Assembly: GCA_002070455.1 (NCBI GenBank)
Contig: MWDG01000004.1
Location: forward strand, 1 to 64,000
Direction: 5' to 3'
Origin: Deltaproteobacteria bacterium ADurb.Bin151
Lineage (GTDB): Bacteria > Desulfobacterota > Syntrophia > Syntrophales > Smithellaceae
DNA: 64,000 bases
In this document: positions 33,167-42,443 of the stretch, one piece after another
Layout of the letters: every line of letters starts with the position of its first letter
Position numbering within the stretch: the stretch's first letter is position 1
Program-made: the position numbers and the translations under genes
Notes under the pieces: model-generated
Told to the model about the DNA's origin: nothing
Databases searched by the model: none
Seen by the model: the letters and a program-made list of their open reading frames with translations, nothing else

Positions 33167-34800
33167 TTATACTTCTTCTCAAACATTTCTTTCATTTTAA
33201 ACTTCTGGATTTTTCCGCTGGCTGTCATGGGGTAGCTGTCAACAAATTCCCAGTATTTCGGAATTTTATGGCGGGCGATTTTCCCTTTACAGAATTCAAT
33301 GAATTCGTCGGCTGTTGCCGTCTGTCCGTTTTTCAACTGAATCGCCGCCAGTACCTGTTCACCGTATTTCTTGTCCGAGATGCCTACAACCTGGACATTG
33401 ACGACCTTCGGATGGGTAAAGAGGAATTCTTCCAGTTCCCGGGGATAAATATTCTCTCCGCCGCGGATGATCATATCTTTGATCCGGCCGGTCACTTTAA
33501 AATATCCGTTTTCATCCATTACCCCGAGATCGCCTGTGTGCAGCCAGTGGTCCTGATCGATGGTATTGGTCGTGGCTTCAGGCATTTTATAGTATCCCTT
33601 CATTACGCAGGCGCTGCGGGTTACGATTTCACCCTGGGTGTTTGACGGTAAATCTTTGCCGTTTTCCGGATCGATAATTTTGCCTTCGATATCCGGCAGC
33701 AGACGGCCGACGGTGGCGACGCGCAGCTCTATCGGATCATCGCGACGTGTCATGGTCATGACGGGTGCGGATTCTGTCTGGCCGAAGGCGATAACGACCT
33801 CAGGGCAGTGCATTTTCGAGATGACCTGTTTCATCGCTTCGACGGGGCAGGGCGCTCCCGCCATAATGCCTGTGCGCAGAGAACTCATATCATAGCGGTC
33901 GAAATCGGTATGGTTCAGGATGGTGACAAACATTGTCGGTACGCCGTTGACGGCTGTGCATTTTTCCCGATCTATCATTTGCAGTGCTTTGAGCGCATCG
34001 AAGTATTCCAGAAGAACCATTGTCGACCCGTGATAGACGCTGTTGAGCGTGCTCATGACACAGCCGAAGCAGTGAAATACGGGGACCTGAATCAACAGAC
34101 TGTCCTTTTCGGTCATTCCCATCACATCCCCGACCATCCGGGCATTGTTGACGATGTTGTGATGCGTCAGCATGACGCCTTTGGGGAAACCGGTGGTTCC
34201 CGAGGTGTACTGCATGTTGATGACATCGTCATCGGACAGGGACTTCGTCCGCTCGTCCAGCGTCTCTTCTGAAACGCTTTCGCCCATACTGATGAGATCC
34301 TGAAATTTGAACATGCCGGGTGTGCTTTCCCTTTTTCCAATATAGACAATGTTTTTCAGAAGAGGGAGCTTGGGGGAATCAATCTTTCCCGGCTGGTCTC
34401 TGTCGAGTTCCGGCAGAACACGGCGTACGGTTTCGTAAAAGCTGGTGTCCCGATACGCGTCGATCAGAAACAGAGTGGTGGAATCGGACTGCTTGACAAT
34501 ATATTCCAGTTCATGCGTCTGGTAATTGGTGTTGATCGTGACCAGAACTGCGCCGACCATCCCCAGTGCAAACTGCAGGTAAACCCATTCCGGGACATTG
34601 GTTGTCCATACAGAAACGTGATCACCGCGCTTGACCCCAAGAGCAATCAAGCCTCTGGCCGTCTTCCGGCATTGATCATATAACTGGGAATAATTCAGGC
34701 GGACATTGAATTCGGTAGCAACCAGCGCCGGATGATCCGGGATGCGGCCGGCGGTTTCCTTGATCACTTCTCCTATGGTTTTACTTACAAAATCGGACAT
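33157..34800 (-). CDS. AMP-forming fatty-acyl-CoA synthetase (FadD-like)
   Basis: 547 residues from MSDFVSKT, with GAGGTG upstream. Blocks: MQYTSGTTGFPKG (P-loop), IAFGQTESAP, HTGDLGVMDENGYFKVTGRIKDMIIRGGENIYP and the catalytic lysine block TASGKIQKFKM. The C-terminal residues Glu-Gly and the stop codon are encoded inside a 7-bp repeat array, so the end of the protein appears to have been shaped by repeat growth. Substrate is likely a medium/long-chain fatty acid. It has its own promoter with an overlapping inverted repeat at 34857-34874. Confidence 0.9.
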   Translation of the reverse strand: MSDFVSKTIGEVIKETAGRIPDHPALVATEFNVRLNYSQLYDQCRKTARGLIALGVKRGDHVSVWTTNVPEWVYLQFALGMVGAVLVTINTNYQTHELEYIVKQSDSTTLFLIDAYRDTSFYETVRRVLPELDRDQPGKIDSPKLPLLKNIVYIGKRESTPGMFKFQDLISMGESVSEETLDERTKSLSDDDVINMQYTSGTTGFPKGVMLTHHNIVNNARMVGDVMGMTEKDSLLIQVPVFHCFGCVMSTLNSVYHGSTMVLLEYFDALKALQMIDREKCTAVNGVPTMFVTILNHTDFDRYDMSSLRTGIMAGAPCPVEAMKQVISKMHCPEVVIAFGQTESAPVMTMTRRDDPIELRVATVGRLLPDIEGKIIDPENGKDLPSNTQGEIVTRSACVMKGYYKMPEATTNTIDQDHWLHTGDLGVMDENGYFKVTGRIKDMIIRGGENIYPRELEEFLFTHPKVVNVQVVGISDKKYGEQVLAAIQLKNGQTATADEFIEFCKGKIARHKIPKYWEFVDSYPMTASGKIQKFKMKEMFEKKYKEG

Positions 34801-34856
34801 ATGATGCACCTCGCCATAAATTGGAATTTCAATTAAGTGCAACCTGAAACCACTTA

Positions 34857-34901
34857 ACGTAAACTGGGTTACGTATAGCCGATTTATTTCTGTTCTGTCA
34901 A
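34857..34901 (-). promoter_or_regulatory. Promoter with overlapping inverted repeat, acyl-CoA synthetase
   Basis: Minus strand TTGACA (34896-34901), 18-bp spacer, TATACG (34872-34877). The inverted repeat ACGTAA-N6-TTACGT (34857-34874) overlaps the -10 end and the start site, a repressor-like position. Its GTAACC half resembles half of the TetR box at 7783-7797, and its TTTACGTTAA part is reminiscent of LiuR-type MerR sites. Neither link is proven. Confidence 0.6.
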
Positions 34902-34998
34902 TAATTTTTTTCAGAAGTGATCAGATGAGTGTTTTGTGTTTGCGAAGCCGGGATGAATTTTATGATATGTGAATATAATCAATAAATTATTGAATTAG

Positions 34999-35058
34999 AC
35001 TGCTCGCTGGCCCTACATGGTTTCCATTGCCCGGTGCCTGCTAAGGCCAGTGAGCAGT
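34999..35058. repeat. 14-bp inverted repeat after the amidase gene
   Basis: ACTGCTCGCTGGCC (34999-35012) and GGCCAGTGAGCAGT (35045-35058), one G:T pair, 32-bp spacer. It lies just beyond the amidase stop codon and may act as a weak terminator or processing hairpin. No T-run follows on the minus strand. Confidence 0.55.
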
Positions 35059-35066
35059 TTTCTTCT

Positions 35067-36557
35067 TCAGATTTTCGGCCTTTTATCAAACCATGGAGCA
35101 GCCCGCTCGAGTTGTCCGCCAAGCTGCAGCAGGAGGGATTCTTCAGCGAACCTGCCAATGAACTGCACGCCGCAGGGCAGACCTTCTTTGCTCCAGTGGA
35201 GCGGCACGGACATGGCCGGCTGCCCCGTGAAGTTCGCCAGCTGGGTGAAAGGCATTTTGATGAGACTTTTGGTGGCCATGACGTCAGCTAATCCTGATGC
35301 TTTCAAGATACCTCCCAGGTTAAGTGAATTAATGATTTTCAGCAAAAACTCTTCAGATGGTTTCTGCTTTGCCTCTCCGATGCGAGGGGGAAGAGAAGCA
35401 ATGGTGGGCGTCATATACAGATCGTATTTTTCATTGAATTTTGCCATTTGACGAGAAAAAGTGTTCCACTGACGCCTGGCCAAAACGAAATCACCTGCTG
35501 AGAAGGCCTTTCCTAGTAAATTCAAGGCCCACGTGGTTTCCTCCGTGTCATGATGGTTAAGCGGTCTGCCGACAACGCTTTTGAGCTCTTCAATATCGGC
35601 GGCGACTTCCCCGAAATAAAGCATGAAATAGCATCGGGCCACAGATTCTCCGTCAATTTCAGGGCTGGCCTCTTCAACCATGTGTCCGAGGCTTTCCAGA
35701 AGTTTTGCCGCGCTCTGCACGGCCTGAACGCACGAGGGATCAACTTGAGCTTTCAAAGGCGACGAGACTGTGTAGCCGATCTTCAGCGGTTTAGGATTCA
35801 GCCCGGCATATTCAAGGAAAGGTCTTTCCGGTGCAGGAAGGAGGCAGGGGGCCCCCGGGTCCGCGCCGTGCGTCGCATCGAGCATGGCTGCGGTATCGCG
35901 TACCGAGCGGGTGATCACGCCTTCCACTTCCGCTCCCTGCCATACTTCGCCCGATTCTGGTCCCAGCGGGTTACGTCCGCGCGTTGGCTTCAGTCCGAAC
36001 AGCCCGCAGCAGGACGATGGAATGCGGATAGAGCCGCCCCCATCACCGCCGGAGGCCAGCGGGACAATGCCTGCGGCAACCGCCGCACCGGACCCACCGC
36101 TGGAACCGCCCGGCGTTCGATCAAGATTCCATGGATTGCGTGTCGGACCATGCAGTTCGGGTTCAGTAATGCCCATCAGGCCGAATTCCGGTGTGTTCGT
36201 TTTCCCCAGAACAATCAGTCCGGATGCTTTGTAGCGCCTGGCCATTTCGCTGTCCTGTGTCGGGACGTAATTGCGGCAGGCTTTGCTGCCCTTGGTCATG
36301 GGTACGCCCGCGATGGCGGAAACAAGATCCTTGCATAAAAAAGGCACCCCGGAGAATGGGCCCTGCGGGATCGGTCCTTTGGCTGCAGTCCGGGCTGCGT
36401 CCTCCATGCGGTAAATAACCGCGTTAATCTTCGGGTTGATGCGGTCCATGCGCTGGAATGCCTCTTCACACAATTCCAGAGCGGTAACTTCCTTTTTTCT
36501 GATCAGTTCGGCCAATCCCAGACCATCGTATTTTTCGTAGTCGCTGAATCCCGGCAT
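35067..36557 (-). CDS. Amidase-signature family hydrolase
   Basis: 496 residues, start with GGGGAGGG upstream. Catalytic triad of the amidase signature family is visible: K76 in PFLCKD, cis-Ser S152 in [10 protein letters not shown], nucleophile S176 in [10 protein letters not shown]. Hydrolyses a carboxamide to acid and ammonia. Family members include GatA, fatty acid amide hydrolases and aryl amidases, and there is no gatB/gatC here, so it is a stand-alone catabolic amidase rather than GatA. Its acid product could feed the acyl-CoA synthetases beside it. It is transcribed toward those genes but separated from them by a hairpin and a promoter. Confidence 0.9.
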   Translation of the reverse strand: MPGFSDYEKYDGLGLAELIRKKEVTALELCEEAFQRMDRINPKINAVIYRMEDAARTAAKGPIPQGPFSGVPFLCKDLVSAIAGVPMTKGSKACRNYVPTQDSEMARRYKASGLIVLGKTNTPEFGLMGITEPELHGPTRNPWNLDRTPGGSSGGSGAAVAAGIVPLASGGDGGGSIRIPSSCCGLFGLKPTRGRNPLGPESGEVWQGAEVEGVITRSVRDTAAMLDATHGADPGAPCLLPAPERPFLEYAGLNPKPLKIGYTVSSPLKAQVDPSCVQAVQSAAKLLESLGHMVEEASPEIDGESVARCYFMLYFGEVAADIEELKSVVGRPLNHHDTEETTWALNLLGKAFSAGDFVLARRQWNTFSRQMAKFNEKYDLYMTPTIASLPPRIGEAKQKPSEEFLLKIINSLNLGGILKASGLADVMATKSLIKMPFTQLANFTGQPAMSVPLHWSKEGLPCGVQFIGRFAEESLLLQLGGQLERAAPWFDKRPKI

Positions 36558-36757
36558 GTTTTTCCCTCCCCGGCATGGTTTGTCTTGGTTACCTGAAGAT
36601 CAATCCCCCTTGTTCGCGATATTCAGCAGTCAGAGTGTTGCAGTTGCCCGTTTCGTAGTTGTGATAGTCAAAACCAGGGCGCACGATGAAATGTATAGTA
36701 GCGAAAGTGTAACGAAGTCAAGCATATTTGACTCCCGAAGAGAAACAAAGGTAATTC

Positions 36758-38140
36758 TTATGAATTCTTGTCTTTTCCGGAAAGAAAAATGCGTTCAATA
36801 CGCCGGAAATCGATTTTACCGGTAGCGGTCCGGTTAATGGAGGAAACGATTTTAATGCGGCGCGGCATGGCAAAAGGCTCGAGCTTTTCCAGGATCATTT
36901 TTCTGAGCTGCACTTCTGTCAGTTCACAGGCGACCAGGGCGGCAATCACGCTTTCCCGTCCTTTTTCCGCGGGCAGTGCAATGACCACAGCGTCACGCAC
37001 GGTGGGCAGTGTCTGGATTTTATTCTGCACTTCGATAAGGTCTACCCGTTTGCCGGCTACTTTGACAATACCATCAGCCCGTCCCAGAAGCAGAAAACGA
37101 TCATTTTTATCCGGTTGGACTTCATCGCCTGTCACACAAAATCCTTCCAAGTCTTTTTCCATTTCTATGGATACAAAATCGGAGCGCACGGCCAGTCGCT
37201 TCCCCGACAATCTCCAGGATACAACATCGGCAGGCTTCCAGGCGTCTGTATTTTCACTTACATTGCGTAAGGCAATGCCTCCTGTCTCCGTTGAACCATA
37301 GATTTCATTGATGCCCAGGCCGGTTTTTTTCAGGAAATGCGTTGCGTCGGATCGATTTAAAACACCCGAAGAGGAAAATGCGGTTTTCAGGGATGGTACG
37401 GACAGGTTATCAACTTTCAAAGACCGGTAGTGAATCGGTACGCTCACCAGCACTGTGGCCTTGTGCCGGTTGATGACGGAGATGATTTCCTGTGGAAACG
37501 TATAAATTTCCGGCAGTACACGGGCATGCGACAGAAACGGGGTCAGGATGGAAAACAAAAGACCGTAAATGTGATAAGGTGGAACCGTTGAGATAAAAAG
37601 GTCTTTTGATGAAAGACCGAATTTATCCCGCAGGTAAATGGCTTCGGCCAGCAGGTTGCGCGGCGATTTAGACCAGACCTTGGGTTTGCCGGTCGAACCG
37701 CCGGTGAAAAGTTTTAAAAAAGGTCTATCCGGGTCGCGCATGTATTCAGAATTCAGATCCCCTGGATTTCCTTTCGAAGGTGTGATGATTTCGACGCCGG
37801 GCATCTCTTCAGGGTGATCGGTAATGGCACAATCAAAGCCGACTGCTTCGTACATTTCCATCAGTGCGTGGGTGGAAAAAGAATAAGGCAGAATCAAGCG
37901 GCAGGCCCCGGAAAGGGAAGCCAGCAGGGAAGCGGCGATCACCGCCTTGTTTTCCGTACACAGGCAGACGGACTTCTCCGTACCGCGTCTTGCCAGGGTT
38001 TTTTTCAAACCGGCGGCCAGTTCGAAAATCTCGCCGTAGGTATATCCGCCGTATATAAACTCTTTCTGGCACAGTGTTTTTGAAGGAGCCAGAATATTTT
38101 TGTAACTGCTGATGAAATGGTCTTTTGTTTCTGTTGTCAT
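36758..38140 (-). CDS. APE-type acyl-ACP/CoA ligase (ANL family)
   Basis: 460 residues, shorter than CoA ligases of the FadD group. P-loop FTGGSTGKPK (145-154), EIYGSTETGG, VTGDEV, LGRADGIVKVAGKRVDL and the catalytic lysine block RTATGKIDFRR. The small size and divergence resemble the AMP ligases in aryl polyene clusters (ApeH-like), thought to load an aryl acid onto the ACP. It is the only cluster gene on the minus strand, divergent from the dehydratase gene, with 196 bp between them. The precise acid is unknown; candidates are 4-hydroxybenzoate or a cinnamate from the ammonia-lyase at 51927. Confidence 0.8.
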   Translation of the reverse strand: MTTETKDHFISSYKNILAPSKTLCQKEFIYGGYTYGEIFELAAGLKKTLARRGTEKSVCLCTENKAVIAASLLASLSGACRLILPYSFSTHALMEMYEAVGFDCAITDHPEEMPGVEIITPSKGNPGDLNSEYMRDPDRPFLKLFTGGSTGKPKVWSKSPRNLLAEAIYLRDKFGLSSKDLFISTVPPYHIYGLLFSILTPFLSHARVLPEIYTFPQEIISVINRHKATVLVSVPIHYRSLKVDNLSVPSLKTAFSSSGVLNRSDATHFLKKTGLGINEIYGSTETGGIALRNVSENTDAWKPADVVSWRLSGKRLAVRSDFVSIEMEKDLEGFCVTGDEVQPDKNDRFLLLGRADGIVKVAGKRVDLIEVQNKIQTLPTVRDAVVIALPAEKGRESVIAALVACELTEVQLRKMILEKLEPFAMPRRIKIVSSINRTATGKIDFRRIERIFLSGKDKNS

Positions 38141-38336
38141 ATGGGTAATAATTTAAACGATGAATCATTTGTATTTTGGGGTTATCTATAAGAAACAGCA
38201 GAAAAAAGCAATGGAGGTTTTTGGGGGGGGACTTGTCAGGGATACCCGCACATCCGGCATCAGATGTTTAAAGATGTTTTTTGTTGACTTCTGTGCTGTT
38301 TTCTCATTAATTTGCATGAAAAAAAGGAAAAGACCG

Positions 38337-38756
38337 ATGATCGATATCGAATCGTTGATTCCGCATCGTGAACCGATAAAAGTCATCACGGAGATCAAAG
38401 AGATCACGGAAGATGGCGGTAGTTCCACGGCTGTAGTCAATCAGGGCTGGCCTCTCTGCGATGGTCAGGCGGTCAATTCAATGGTTTTGATTGAAGCCAT
38501 TGCCCAGACTTCCGCAGCGGTGGAAGGCTATAAACGGAAAGTAAGCGGCAAGGATCCAATCAAGGGTTGGCTGGTTGGCATTAAGTCCGCTGAATTCAAA
38601 ACGGACAGAGTTGCGCTCGATACCCGGATCACTGTTGTTGTTAAAAATCTGAATGCTTTTGAGAGTTACGCTGTGATCGAGGGTGTGGTAAAAGCGGGAG
38701 ATGATCTGCTGTTGACGGCAGTTCTACAGGCCGTGCGGCTCAACGATGAAGCATAA
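38337..38756 (+). CDS. FabZ/ApeP-like 3-hydroxyacyl-ACP dehydratase
   Basis: 139 residues, hotdog fold. Start at ATGATCGAT with AAGGA upstream. Longer in-frame starts lack a site. Catalytic His in LIPHREPIKVI and catalytic Glu in NSMVLIEAIAQTSA match FabZ geometry. It removes water from the 3-hydroxyacyl-ACP in each polyene extension cycle. Only one dehydratase is present, whereas well-studied APE clusters carry two (ApeI, ApeP). First gene of the long + strand run. The reductase frame is open from within its last codons, and coupling is likely. Confidence 0.85.
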   Translation: MIDIESLIPHREPIKVITEIKEITEDGGSSTAVVNQGWPLCDGQAVNSMVLIEAIAQTSAAVEGYKRKVSGKDPIKGWLVGIKSAEFKTDRVALDTRITVVVKNLNAFESYAVIEGVVKAGDDLLLTAVLQAVRLNDEA

Positions 38757-38784
38757 AAATTCACACAAGGAGCTTGATTCAATC

Positions 38785-39519
38785 ATGGAAGAAAGAAAAA
38801 TAGCAATTGTGACAGGGGCCAGCCGGGGAATCGGGCGTGCAACGGCTGTCGAACTGGCAAAGGCCGGTTACTATGTAGTGGTCAATTATAATTCCAGCGA
38901 GGCCGCTGCTGCTGAAACGCTGGCGCAGGTTCAGGCAGCGGGCGCCCAAGGCGAAGTGCAGAAATTTGATGTCGCCAATGCGGACGAAGTGAAAGAAGCC
39001 CTGGCAAGGATTGTCGGGGAGCACAAGAGAATTGATGTTTTGGTCAACAACGCCGGCGTCACCGCTGACGGACTGTTCCTGATGATGGGGGAAGACGAGT
39101 GGTACAGGGTAATCAATACAATCCTCAATGGATTCTATCATGTGACCAAACCGGTCCTGCGGGAAATGGTGAGAAAAAAACGCGGTGCGATTGTCTCCGT
39201 TTCCTCCATATCGGCCATGATGCCCAACCGGGGTCAGGCCAATTACGCTGCAGCCCAGGCAGGTATCATTGCTGCAACGCGCTCGATGTGTAAGGAAGTG
39301 GCGCGTTTCGGCATTCGGGTCAACGTGGTGGCTCCCGGACCGATTGATACGGATATGTTAAGCAGCATGCCTGTTGATGAAAATACCATCAAAAGCATGA
39401 TTCCGATGGGCCGCGTCGGGAAACCCGAAGAAGTGGCCCGGGTGATCCGTTTTTTATGTTCGGACGACGCGTCTTACATTACGGGGCAGGTTATCGGCAT
39501 CAACGGAGGAATGTTCTGA
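38785..39519 (+). CDS. FabG/ApeQ-like ketoreductase lacking the catalytic Lys
   Basis: 244 residues, start chosen for AAGGAG 12 bases upstream; an ATG at 38746 overlapping the dehydratase is possible. SDR fold with GASRGIG (11-17), NNAG (88-91), Ser region SVSSIS and Tyr154. The active-site motif reads NYAAAQAG, so the Lys of the YxxxK pair (E. coli FabG Lys155) is Gln158. With no Lys to lower the Tyr pKa, activity should be weak unless another residue takes over. It would reduce 3-ketoacyl-ACP with NADPH. It sits between dehydratase and LolA-like gene, the usual neighbourhood of APE reductases. Confidence 0.85.
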   Translation: MEERKIAIVTGASRGIGRATAVELAKAGYYVVVNYNSSEAAAAETLAQVQAAGAQGEVQKFDVANADEVKEALARIVGEHKRIDVLVNNAGVTADGLFLMMGEDEWYRVINTILNGFYHVTKPVLREMVRKKRGAIVSVSSISAMMPNRGQANYAAAQAGIIAATRSMCKEVARFGIRVNVVAPGPIDTDMLSSMPVDENTIKSMIPMGRVGKPEEVARVIRFLCSDDASYITGQVIGINGGMF

Positions 39520-39521
39520 AA

Positions 39522-40151
39522 ATGAGACAAAACTCCTTTCTGAAATTAACATGCCTGGCATTGTTTTACTTACTCATTTCTCCCGTCTGGAGCGTTTCGG
39601 CAGATGATTTTGCCAAACTGCGTAAGGATTCGGCCCGCATCTCGACCATGACAGCCGATTTTGTGCAAAAGAAATCTATGAAGATTCTGTCCAAGCCACT
39701 GATTTCAAATGGGAAATTTTATTACGCCGCTCCGGATTCCATCCGCTGGGAATATAGTAAACCCCTAAAGAGTGTGGTCCTTTCGGGTAAGGGGCAAACG
39801 AAACGCTATATCCCCTCCGGTGGTAAAATGGTTGAAGACAAAACAGGCGGTGCGAAAGCAATGCAGATTGTTCTGGGTGATGTTGCGGGCTGGATGAACG
39901 GAAAGTACGATACCAATCCGGCCTTTACCGCGACGATTCGGGAAGGAAACGATACCATGATTACAATGACGCCGACCGGTAAAAACATGGCCGGCATGAT
40001 CGAAAAAATTGAGATCGCGATTTCCCAAAAAAACGCGTCCGTCAAATCGGTCAGGATTGTGGAAAGCGCCACCTCTGAAACCCAAATCGATTTTCAAAAC
40101 GTTGTCGTCAACAAGAGCATTGATCCTTCTGTCTTCCAGGTTGTTCAATGA
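39522..40151 (+). CDS. LolA-like outer-membrane lipoprotein carrier
   Basis: 209 residues. Signal peptide 1-27 (hydrophobic core, ending VSA). The mature part has the LolA fold sequence pattern: STMTADFVQKKSMKIL, GKFYYAAPDSIRWEYSKP, IDFQNVVVNKSIDPSVFQ. LolA-type carriers ferry acylated molecules across the periplasm, and cluster-encoded copies are a hallmark of APE loci, where the cargo is thought to be the aryl-polyene lipid. Starts two bases after the FabG stop and overlaps the next lipoprotein gene by ATGA. Confidence 0.88.
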   Translation: MRQNSFLKLTCLALFYLLISPVWSVSADDFAKLRKDSARISTMTADFVQKKSMKILSKPLISNGKFYYAAPDSIRWEYSKPLKSVVLSGKGQTKRYIPSGGKMVEDKTGGAKAMQIVLGDVAGWMNGKYDTNPAFTATIREGNDTMITMTPTGKNMAGMIEKIEIAISQKNASVKSVRIVESATSETQIDFQNVVVNKSIDPSVFQVVQ

Positions 40152-40816
40152 AAGGCCTCTGTTTTCTGATAAGTGTATTTCTGCTTGCGTCCTGTGCGAC
40201 GCTGCCGGCAATTCAGGAACCGTCATCAGCACATGTAAAGGAGCCTATCCTTTGTCCGTTCCCGTTTCTTCAGGAAAAAACCCGTTTCATCCACACGATT
40301 GATGTTCAGGCAGCCGGACAGACGAAGGCTGTGATGATCGGCGTGACGGTTGCGGATCCCGCCTCACGGATGTTTTCCTGCGCCATCATGAGCACGGAAG
40401 GCATGGTGGTTTTTGAAGCTGTTGCAGGAAGCGAAGGTGTAAAAGTCATCCGGGCGCTGCCGCCTTTTGATAAGCCGGATTTCGCGCGCAACATGATGGA
40501 CGACATGGAACTGATTTTTCTGGAGCCTGCGGGCGAACTGGTCGAAAAAGGTGTCTTTGTTTCGGGAGACGTTGTCTGCCGCAGGCGTCAAGAGCAGGGC
40601 GGATGGGTCGATGTGGTGGCGGGTCATGACGGGCGCGTTCAGATCCGGCGCTACTCGGAATGCGGTGCCCTGAAGCGCACCGTGAATATGGACGGAAATT
40701 CCCGGGATGCTTATAAAACCATTGAACTGCGGTCCGCGGGATGGTTGGGTTACAGCCTGATGATGACTCTGATCGAATCCGAGATGGTCAGGGACATGCC
40801 GCCAGTGCAGAAGTGA
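40148..40816 (+). CDS. DUF3261-type outer-membrane lipoprotein
   Basis: 222 residues with a type II signal peptide: lipobox LASC, modified Cys16. The mature part is beta-rich with no enzyme motif. Small lipoproteins of the DUF3261 group lie next to LolA and MMPL genes in aryl polyene clusters, and this one occupies that slot. It probably helps insert the product into the outer membrane, analogous to LolB. The DUF number is assigned from context and overall pattern, not from a search. Overlaps the LolA-like gene by four bases. Confidence 0.7.
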   Translation: MKGLCFLISVFLLASCATLPAIQEPSSAHVKEPILCPFPFLQEKTRFIHTIDVQAAGQTKAVMIGVTVADPASRMFSCAIMSTEGMVVFEAVAGSEGVKVIRALPPFDKPDFARNMMDDMELIFLEPAGELVEKGVFVSGDVVCRRRQEQGGWVDVVAGHDGRVQIRRYSECGALKRTVNMDGNSRDAYKTIELRSAGWLGYSLMMTLIESEMVRDMPPVQK

Positions 40817-40830
40817 AAAGGATTCCGCCC

Positions 40831-42306
40831 ATGAAAGACCCGGTTACGGGGAAGGATATTATTATTATCGGAGCGGGCATTGGCGGTCTTTCCACTGGAA
40901 TTCTGCTGCTGCTTTTGGGCTACCGTGTCACGATTGTGGAAAAAAATCGTAAACCGGGCGGCCTGATGCGCTCGTATTTGCGCAAGGGTGTCGATTGTCC
41001 TGTGGGCGTGCATTATGTCGGAGCGCTGGGTCCTTCTGAACCCCTGGGAAAGATGTTTCATGTCCTGGGCATTTCCGTGGAGGATCTGTTTTATCCCATG
41101 GGATCTTCCGGTCTGGTTGACCGGTACCGGTTTGATGATTTTGTTTTCGACATGCCTCTTGGCATGGATGCGTACGAAAGAAACCTGAGAAAGGCCTGCC
41201 CGGCGGAAGGCCCCGCTCTGGATATTCTGATGAAAAGCCTGCGGGAAATTTCCGGCCAAATGATGGATCCATCCTTCTTTCTCCGTCAGAGCGATCCCTT
41301 TCAAAATATGGATTTTTTAAGGCCGATGGGGGAGCTCCTGGATGATCTGCGGGCCTCTGCACGATTGCGGGCCCTGCTTGCGGTACCGTGCCAGCTTATC
41401 GGTGTTGATCTCGACGATTGTCCGGTGATCTTTCATCACATGGCGGTGGCCGGGTATTTGTTTTCGTCCTGGCGTTTGAAAGAAGGAGGCGGTAAAATGG
41501 CTGATGCTTTTGCACAGCGTTTCACCGCGCTGGGTGGGAAGTTAATTCTGAATCGGGCCGTGCGGAAAATCAATCTGTCTTCCGGTAAAGTTACGGGAAT
41601 CAGTCTGGGTGATGGCGAAAAGCTTCTTGCCGACGCGGTTGTGGCGGCCATCCATCCCAAAACCATGCTGAGCATGCTGGATCCGGGGGCTCTTCGGAGT
41701 TCTCTGAGGGAAAGAATTTTAACACTGGAGGAAACCAAAGGGGTGATTGCCGTGCAGGCAGGCATTGATGCCGCAGCACACAGGGAGCTGGATTACAACA
41801 TTTACCGGTTGCGCCATGACGAGCGCGGGGGCATCACAAACGGCATTTTTTACCAGATACGGAAAGGCAATGCTTCAGGAACCAATCTGCTTTCCATCAT
41901 TGCCCGGTCGTTTTATCGTGACTGGAGCCTGTGGGAAAACACGGTATCAGGAAAGCGCGGTGCGGACTATGAAGATAAAAAACTGACCATCGCAAGGGAT
42001 TTGCTGAAAAAATCAGAAGAAGTGTTCGGACCTCTGAAAAACGCAAAGATTCTGGATGTCTTTACGCCTCTGACACTGCGCGATTATGTGAATTGTCCCG
42101 AAGGTTCCTGTTACGGGGTGTTGCGTTCCGTCCGTCAACTGCTTAAAATAGCATCTCTGAACAAACTGTCCATTAAGGGCCTTTATATGGCCGGGCAAAA
42201 TTCCGTTGCGCCGGGAGTGATGGGCTGTATCCTGGGGTCTTTCAACGCTGTGAGGCAGCTGGCCGGCACACCACGTCTCTATGGGGAAATATCGCGCTTA
42301 CTCTAA
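40831..42306 (+). CDS. CrtI/phytoene-desaturase-like FAD oxidoreductase
   Basis: 491 residues, start with AAAAGGA upstream. Dinucleotide fold IIIGAGIGGLSTGILLLLLG (11-30), followed by GGLMRSY and the C-terminal FAD block GLYMAGQNSVAPGVMGC, the layout of phytoene desaturases and retinol saturases. These enzymes add or remove double bonds in polyenes. Here it could introduce unsaturation or isomerise the aryl polyene without oxygen. Similar proteins are known from flexirubin-type pigment loci, but they are not part of the minimal APE set. A 137-bp gap with a promoter follows. Confidence 0.82.
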   Translation: MKDPVTGKDIIIIGAGIGGLSTGILLLLLGYRVTIVEKNRKPGGLMRSYLRKGVDCPVGVHYVGALGPSEPLGKMFHVLGISVEDLFYPMGSSGLVDRYRFDDFVFDMPLGMDAYERNLRKACPAEGPALDILMKSLREISGQMMDPSFFLRQSDPFQNMDFLRPMGELLDDLRASARLRALLAVPCQLIGVDLDDCPVIFHHMAVAGYLFSSWRLKEGGGKMADAFAQRFTALGGKLILNRAVRKINLSSGKVTGISLGDGEKLLADAVVAAIHPKTMLSMLDPGALRSSLRERILTLEETKGVIAVQAGIDAAAHRELDYNIYRLRHDERGGITNGIFYQIRKGNASGTNLLSIIARSFYRDWSLWENTVSGKRGADYEDKKLTIARDLLKKSEEVFGPLKNAKILDVFTPLTLRDYVNCPEGSCYGVLRSVRQLLKIASLNKLSIKGLYMAGQNSVAPGVMGCILGSFNAVRQLAGTPRLYGEISRLL

Positions 42307-42376
42307 TGCTGGACGGCAACGCTGATTTGTGTTACTTTTCGCGGCAATTTCGTTTTGGAAAAAATCCGGATAAGCA

Positions 42377-42406
42377 TTGAAATGGTGCTTGGAACCATAA
42401 TATTAT
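42377..42406 (+). promoter_or_regulatory. Internal promoter before the ACP gene
   Basis: TTGAAA (42377-42382), 18-bp spacer, TATTAT (42401-42406), 38 bp upstream of the ACP start. It lies in the first real gap of the cluster and could give extra transcript for ACP and ketosynthase. Confidence 0.55.
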
Positions 42407-42443
42407 AATACATTAGCGTCATTAAAGGAGTCGTCTGAAGTTC

